This document shows, in pieces, positions 58,595 to 64,000 of a DNA stretch of 64,000 nucleotides (position 1 is its first letter; every line of letters starts with the position of its first letter). This stretch comes from Bathymodiolus brooksi (taxonomy: Eukaryota > Mollusca > Bivalvia > Mytilida > Modiolidae). A model generated the notes under the pieces. That model worked only from the letters and a program-made list of their open reading frames with translations, was not told where the DNA came from and did not search any database. The stretch lies in NCBI GenBank assembly GCA_963680875.1, contig OY804580.1:114827534-114891533 (forward strand), given 5' to 3'. A program made the position numbers and the translations under genes.

Positions 58595-59430
58595 GATTGT
58601 GTGTGCATGTTTATGTGTGTATATGTTTATGTGTGATATTTTATGTGTGTATATGTTTATGTGTGTACATGTTTATGTGTGTACATGTTTATGTGTGTAC
58701 ATGTTTATGTGTGTATATGTATATGTGTGATATGTTTATGTGTGTATATATTTATGTGTGTACATGTTTATGTGTGTATATGTTTATGTGTGTACATGTT
58801 TATGTGTGTATATGTTTATGTATGATATGTTTATGTGTGTATATGTTTATGTGTATATGTTTATGTGTATATGTTTATGTGTGTACATGTTTATGTGTGA
58901 TATTTTATGTGTGTATATGTTTATGTGTGTACATGTTTATGTGTGAATATGTTTATGTGTGTACATGTTTATGTGTGTATATGTTTATGTGTGTACATGT
59001 TTATGTGTGTATATGTTTATGTGTGATATGTTTATGTGTGTATCCTTATGTGTATATGTTTGTGTGTATATGTTTATTCATGTATATGTTTATGTGTGTA
59101 AATGTTTATGTGTGTAAATGTTTATGTGTGATATGTTTATTTCTATATATGTTTATGTGTGATATGATTATGTATATATGCCTATGTGTGTATACGCTTA
59201 TGTTCATGTGTGTATATGTTTATGTGTGATATCATAATGTGCGTATATTTTTATGTGTGATATTTGTACGTGTATATGTTTATGTGTGTATATGTTTATG
59301 TGTATATGCTTATGTGTGGATATATATCTTTATGTTTATATGCGTATATGTTTATGTGTGTATATGTTTATGTGTATATGCTTATGTGTATATATATATA
59401 TATATGCGTGTATGTTTATGTGTGATCAAT
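58595..59430 (+). repeat. GT/AT-rich microsatellite
   Basis: Variants of TATGTTTATGTGTG with TACATG, TATATG and GATATG interruptions run for over 800 bases, starting about 80 bases after the stop of the membrane-protein gene. The 210-codon frame rich in Cys, Val, Tyr and Met across it is an artefact. Confidence 0.9.
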
Positions 59431-60073
59431 TAAATTATGTACGCTATGATCATAGCAGTGTATATATCTTATTTAGTGTACGCTATGATCATAGCAGTGT
59501 ATATATCTTATTTAGTGTACGCTATGGTCATAGCACTGTAGATATCTTATTTAGTGTGCGTGATGCTTTTCTGGAATAACCTACATCATATACCCTCATA
59601 GTCTAAAGATTGCAAAGCTGAATGATATAACAATCTTTGGTATCAAGTAAACCAGAGTGCCTTAACAGAATTTTTATGTGTGATATTTGTACGTGTATAT
59701 GTTTATGTGTATATGCTTATGTGTGGATATATATCTTTATGTTTATATGTGTATATGTTTATGTGTGTATATGTTTATGTGTATATGCTTATGTGTATAT
59801 ATATATATATGCGTGTATGTTTATGTGTGATCAATTAAATTATGTACGCTATGATCATAGCAGTGTATATATCTTATTTAGTGTACGCTATGATCATAGC
59901 AGTGTATATATCTTATTTAGTGTACGCTATGGTCATAGCAGTGTAGATATCTTATTTAGTGTGCGTGATGCTTTTCTGGAATAACCTACATCATATACCC
60001 TCATAGTCTAAAGATTGCAAAGCTGAATGATATAACAATCTTTGGTATCAAGTAAACCAGAGTGCCTTAACAG
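59250..60073 (+). repeat. direct duplication of about 410 bp
   Basis: The block from TTTTATGTGTGATATTTG to AACCAGAGTGCCTTAACAG occurs at about 59249-59659 and again at 59671-60073. Each copy contains three tandem units with the palindrome GCTATGATCATAGC and a family B piece (TTCTGGAATAACC, AAAGATTGCAAAGC). The two copies differ by small indels and few substitutions. Confidence 0.85.
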
Positions 60074-60074
60074 A

Positions 60075-60240
60075 ATGGCTACCTATGCATGAGGTCGATC
60101 TTAGTTTTAATAAATTACTAGATGGCGCCTTTGTATTTCCAATGTTATCACCGGTGATTGATCTCAAGCAGTTGGAAAGCCAAGTACTAAGCATTGCAGA
60201 ACAGAAAAAAAACATGATTGCTAAATATATAATCAACTGA
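60075..60240 (+). other. 55-codon coding-like tail after a family B end, origin unknown
   Basis: From TGGCTACCTATGCATG a plus frame reads WLPMHEVDLSFNKLLDGAFV, then ends in EQKKNMIAKYIIN and a TGA at 60238-60240. Its codon use looks more protein-like than the surroundings, and AACAG just before it could be a splice acceptor. It could be retroelement or gene debris. I cannot name it. Confidence 0.25.
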
Positions 60241-60324
60241 CTTCATGTCATTTATGTTTGTGGAAGATAAAAACAATTTTAACAGTAATTTCTGAATATT
60301 TGTAAATTTTTGAAATGGTATCAA

Positions 60325-60615
60325 TAGAGGCCGTCGTGGTTGTGATCGCATGGTAGTTGTATTTATAGCTATCTATGCAATCAGTGTCTATCACCACTAA
60401 CGTTGTGAGTTCGATGTGTACTCGATACAATATTATGTGATAAATTTGGTCAGTGACTTAAGGCAAGTGGGTGGTTTCTCTCGGTACTCCTGTTTCTTCC
60501 ACCAATAAAACTAACCGCCACGATATAGCTGAAATATTGTTGAAAGTGATGATATGCACTGATTGCACAGGTAGTTGTAAATCCAACTACCATACGATCA
60601 CGACCACGACGCCCC
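60325..60615 (+). repeat. SINE-like family S, copy with inverted head at its end
   Basis: GTCGTGGTTGTGATCGCATGG, AGTGTCTATCACCACTAACG, CAGTGACTTAAGGCAAG and GATATAGCTGAAATATTG are in order. The sequence then jumps to CACTGATTGCACAGGTAG and CATACGATCACGACCACGAC, the reverse complement of the head. The copy is a hairpin-forming chimera. Confidence 0.7.
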
Positions 60616-60699
60616 TGTACATATTATGTGGTATAATAATTTCAAAACGTTGTTCCAGAGAAAACTGTAAATAAGTATCGTCTTTTATTCCATTGGTAA

Positions 60700-61200
60700 T
60701 TCAAATTTTTTTAAAACACTCAACTTATACCAAAGACAGACATATGAAAATATTTCTAGTGGAAAAATCAAATGTCGGCAAATTATAAATTTCGACGAAT
60801 GGGACTGGACAGAAATATTCAAACTTCCTTTTCTTCTCACCAAAATTACAATTACTTCAGAATAGAATAAACCACAAGATTTTAGCAACAAACACATTTC
60901 TTCATTGAAAACTTGCATTGTAACTTTTACACCACAGAAGTCGAAAACCTTGAACAATACTTTTGGGAATGTAAATGTGTTCATAATGAAATTCAGGAAA
61001 TCGGTAACTGTTTCCTGTTTCATGACAGTACACCATTTACGAAATAGAACTTGTTTTTTGGAAATGTTAAAAAAAAGTTTACAAAGGTAATGTTCCTCGA
61101 TATTAAACAATATATTTATGATACTAGATGTTTTAAAGGTGCTTTAGATATTCATTTTGTTACAGAAAAGCTGAAAAATATGTATTATCTTGATCACAAG
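60700..61200 (+). pseudogene. LINE C-terminal relic with frameshifts and stops
   Basis: In shifting plus frames one reads WTEIFKLPFLLTKI, LLQNRINHKILATNTFLH, then EVENLEQYFWECKCVHNEIQ and HDSTPFTK (stop), FFGNVKKKFTKVMFLDIKQY, DTRCFKGALDIHFVTEKLK. The C...LE-FWEC...H spacing is the zinc-knuckle end of many LINE proteins. At least two frame changes and two stops kill it. The 141-codon minus frame at 60685-61110 is only its shadow. Confidence 0.7.
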
Positions 61201-61214
61201 GGTTAGGGTTATGG

Positions 61215-61465
61215 TGTTTAACGCCACTTTCAACAATATTTCAGTTATATCGTGGCAGTCAGTTTTATTGATGGAGGAAACTGGGGTACCTGAAGAAAAT
61301 CACCGATCTGCCGCAAGTCACTGACAATCTTTATCACACAATGTTGTATCGAGCACACCTCGTCATGAGCGGGATTCGAACTCACGACTTTAGTGGTGAT
61401 TGGCACTGTTTGCACAGTTAGCTGTAAATCTAACTACCATACGACCACGACCATGACGGCGCCTA
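61215..61465 (-). repeat. SINE-like family S, near full-length
   Basis: GTGTTTAACGCCACTTTC, CAACAATATTTCAGTTATAT, GCAAGTCACTGACAATC, GAGCGGGATTCGAACTCACG, CATACGACCACGACCATGAC. Confidence 0.75.
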
Positions 61466-61494
61466 TTTTGTGCTTTGTCATTATATGAATATTG

Positions 61495-61700
61495 GAAGTT
61501 AGAAAAATAAAAAAGTGAAACAGGACAATCCAGAAACACAGGCAACTTTTGCCACAAGTCCGAGAAAAAGAGACAAACAAAACAAAAACAACACAGAAAA
61601 CTATAAAGATGAGCAACACGGACCCCACTAAATACGGGTGTGAACCCATGTTCTCGAGAAGGTCAAGCAGTTCCTGTTACTCATATTTAAGTCCGGCAAA
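61495..61700 (-). repeat. interspersed repeat family A-like, inverted copy
   Basis: ACAATCCAGAAACACAGGC, CAAAACAAAAACAACACAG, GCAACACGGACCCCACTAAA, TCGAGAAGGTCAAGCAGTTCC. Same subtype as 50440-50640; the sequences after them (TAGCGGTCAACTAGTTCGTG; TAGCGATCAAACAGTTCGTG) also match. Confidence 0.65.
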
Positions 61701-61832
61701 ATGTCTTGTCGGCGATAGAGAAAAGAAAAGATCCACGTAAAAGGGAAATGATCCATTGCCATTCGAGAAATTGATTATTGATAGCGGTCAACTAGTTCGT
61801 GATGACGACCGTAGAATTATATTTTTGTAGCA

Positions 61833-62030
61833 ATGACTTCAACATATGCGCAATGTAGCCTTGTTCGAGTGGATTATGCATCAGCAGATGAGCTCTGTCC
61901 AGAAAATCACTGTACTGAGCACCGAGCCTATGATAACATACGAGTCATCAAATATAAACTCCATACGCTGGTTGATACTGCTGAAATATTGCTACTGATG
62001 AATGAGATGCTCACTATTGTTATAGTTTTT
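61833..62030 (+). repeat. repeat with an open frame, first of two copies
   Basis: The frame MTSTYAQCSLVRVDYASADE then LCPENHC is paralogous to 62351-62542 (MTSTQEKCRLIRVIVASAAE, LCPVNHC). DNA similarity continues past the frame into CATACGCTGGT and AATATTGCTACTGAT. Similarity at DNA level in all frames suggests an interspersed repeat, not a gene. The frame itself runs on to 62150. Confidence 0.4.
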
Positions 62031-62164
62031 TTTTCGATTAGTTTGTTCGGGTGTCTGTTCGTAAAAGAAGATTTCGACACCGCAAGAAATAAACCGGTTC
62101 ATATGAACAAAAACGACACAATCTACATAGAAACAATATTTACCTTATGATTCTCTTTAAGAAA

Positions 62165-62345
62165 AGCTTGAAGACACCAAAGGGGTCAAAAGCCGTTTAC
62201 CGAAGGACAGACAATACAATTGCTACCAAAAAAGGACAAAAGGACAAACAATTATCTACTAAACATTAAGCAAAAACGTGGCGATCGAGCAACACAAACC
62301 CCACAAAATGACGGGGTGAATCAGGTGCCCCGGAAGGATAAGACT
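62165..62345 (-). repeat. interspersed repeat family A, inverted copy
   Basis: AGCTTGAAGACACCAAAGGGG, AAGGACAGACAATACAATTG, GCAACACAAACCCCACAAAA, GGTGCCCCGGAAGGATAAG. It separates the two copies of the MTST repeat. Confidence 0.7.
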
Positions 62346-62350
62346 TAGAG

Positions 62351-62545
62351 ATGACTTCAACCCAGGAGAAATGTAGACTTATTCGAGTAATTGTCGCGTC
62401 AGCAGCTGAGCTATGTCCTGTAAATCACTGTATTGGGTGCAATTTAAATCCTAGAACAGCGTATGAGTTGTTAAATGTAACTCACATACGCTGGTGGTGC
62501 TACTCAAATATTGCTACTGATAAATTGGAAGTTGACTATTGAGCA
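62351..62545 (+). repeat. repeat with an open frame, second of two copies
   Basis: See 61833-62030. This copy runs directly into the inverted RT relic that follows (AGTGAAGTCATCACG). Confidence 0.4.
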
Positions 62546-63340
62546 AGTGAAGTCATCACGTTTGTCATATAGTTTTGCTTTATTCGTCCCCCGTTGTCGA
62601 TTCCAATGTGAAGGTCAATGTAAGAAGATTTTTAAGCGCTGGTAGTATCTTTTACTTCATTCTCAGTTGGATAGATGCGATGTAGATAATCACTGAATCG
62701 AAAATTGTTCAATGACAGAACAGCATCTATGTAGCTGAAACTGGGATTAAAGATTTGGGCTGATTTTCTATCCTTATTGCTGAGAAGTCCGCGTAGGAAG
62801 TCTGCATGGAGAAACACATCAGCGAATACTAGCAGTGGAGCACAATTAGTACCCATTTAAACACCGATCATCTGTTGAAACATTAGTTGATCAAGCTGGA
62901 CAAATATTTAACCTTGGAATGAGCTTGTACTGTTTATAGTTATTATTCGACTTTGAGTGGCCTTTGACAAAGTAAGACTTGTATCTACCAAAATTATTAT
63001 ACTGATACCTTTGTTCTCCGTTCATCTTTGAGAAGCAACGTTGAATCCATTCTCTAAGTCTAGATCTTGCTGTGCATTTGGAATGGTGGTATATTAGGTA
63101 GAGAAATCAAGACTTTTAATGTTGTTAAAAAGTTTTTGTTTTTAGTGTCCACGTATGTTTCACGCCACTTCTAGAAAATATGGTGACATGATACCTCTGA
63201 AGACCCGTTTAGAAAGGTTAGAAAGATGCTTAGTAGAAATCCTTGGAAGCCCTCGCGACATAACGTTGTTTGTTTCCACATTTGTGAAATTTTGGCATCC
63301 AATATAGTGAGGGAATATCATATGCCACATTTTTCATGGA
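62520..63340 (-). pseudogene. retroelement reverse-transcriptase relic
   Basis: On the minus strand, from 63330 down: SLYWMPKFHKCGNKQRY, then a decayed stretch, FSTLYTTIPNAQLRSRL (in parts), REWIQRCFSKMNGEQRYQYN, NNFGRYKSYFVKGHSKS, MGTNCAPLLVFADVFLHADF, SFSYIDAVLSLNNFRF, DYLHRIYPTENEVKDTT, and YIDLHIGIDNGGR. The YIDA occupies the place of the RT catalytic YxDD, so the second Asp is lost. Frame changes and stops occur between blocks. Clade is unassigned (Penelope-like or another YIDD type). Confidence 0.75.
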
Positions 63341-63755
63341 AAGAGCAAAGATAGAAAAAACTGGCTTGTGATTAATCGGTTTTGATAGCGTAGTACTGTA
63401 TATGAATTGTTGTCCTGTGAGTTATCAAAGCCTACTTCTTTCTTTAAGCAATCACTGTAACGTTGTTTTTTTGCAGAAAAAATGCTGTTCTTATGATCCT
63501 TTTCTGACTGATTAGCTACTTAATTGTCGCTAAATATTATAAAATTCACAATAATTGTACAGAAAAGGTAAAATTGTAAAGCCAGACAGAGTCGATACTC
63601 ATTGTGTTGCGTAATAAAGATCAATAAAAATACGTCGAGGAATTTTTTTCAGATTAATTGAAAAATTAGATAAAAAAAACCAATCATCTTGGTGAATAAA
63701 CATCAAACTTATTTAAAATATATAAAACGCATGTAATCAGAAGAATAAGTGGTGA
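63340..63755. other. no feature seen
   Basis: AT-rich DNA; the 73-codon minus frame at 63684-63905 overlaps family B and is a shadow. Confidence 0.4.
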
Positions 63756-63759
63756 AAAA

Positions 63760-63965
63760 AATAAAAACGTAGATATCAAACTTAGTGCGCACGACGCATT
63801 TCCGGAATAACCTTCACCATGTACGCTCAGAATCGAAAATTGGAAAGCCAAATAATTTAAAGTTTTGGAAGCAATAAAACCAAAGGGCCTAAATAGGACA
63901 GCCAAAATCGACTAATGTCACCTATGCCTGAGGAAGGAGAACCTTATTAATAATTATATTATTTA
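63760..63965 (+). repeat. interspersed repeat family B, reference copy
   Basis: AAAAACGTAGATATCAAACT, TAGTGCGCACGACGCATTTC, CGGAATAACCTTCACC, AAATTGGAAAGCCAAATAAT, AGGGCCTAAATAGGACAGCC, GACTAATGTCACCTATGCC, TGAGGAAGGAGAACCTTATT. It is the most complete copy in the window and gives the ancestor of the 83-bp minisatellite. Confidence 0.75.
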
Positions 63966-64000
63966 GCAACTGTAATATCTATATAATGAACATATGTATG

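Noticed and set aside
58597..59229. 210-codon Cys/Val/Tyr/Met frame
   Set aside because: Translation of a TATGTGTG-type microsatellite.
60685..61110. 141-codon minus-strand open frame
   Set aside because: The plus strand of the same DNA reads as a LINE C-terminus in pieces (EQYFWEC, LQNRINHKILATN); the minus frame is a shadow.

Overview
This is AT-rich animal nuclear DNA with GT-AG introns, no operons and very dense interspersed and tandem repeats. Several repeat families look like ones I recall from bivalve introns, so a mytilid mussel or a related bivalve is the best guess. That assignment is from memory and was not tested by a search.

Layout: (1) 1-108 is the 3' end of a coding exon with an acidic run. 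(2) 0.1-5.4 kb is repeat debris, including a reverse-transcriptase relic. (3) 5.46-31.19 kb is a direct array of four copies of a 6.6-6.7 kb unit. Copies 2 and 3 are nearly identical, copy 1 is older, and copy 4 is truncated. Each unit carries the same SINE and LINE scraps, and the first three end in an 83-bp minisatellite plus a GT run. (4) 31.2-36.2 kb holds SINE-like copies, a TTAA-flanked inverted-repeat element, and two minisatellites (26 bp each). (5) 36.29-58.52 kb is one split gene that I assembled exon by exon. Ten coding exons join in compatible phases into a predicted 742-residue type I membrane protein: signal peptide, ectodomain with ten cysteines, Thr-rich repeats, one transmembrane helix and a roughly 400-residue repeat-rich cytoplasmic tail ending in YDNI. 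(6) 58.5-64 kb is microsatellite, a local duplication, LINE and RT relics and more interspersed repeats.

The most unusual feature is in the last intron of that gene. The 3' part of exon 9, with its own 5' splice site, is the first unit of a roughly 75-copy, 70-bp satellite (51231-56490). A coding exon and its donor site therefore appear to have been amplified in tandem inside the adjacent intron. Elsewhere in the window three interspersed repeat families have each seeded their own local minisatellite (32, 83 and 44 bp units).

No rRNA, functional tRNA, CRISPR array or complete transposase or reverse transcriptase was found. Most other open frames are shadows of repeats.
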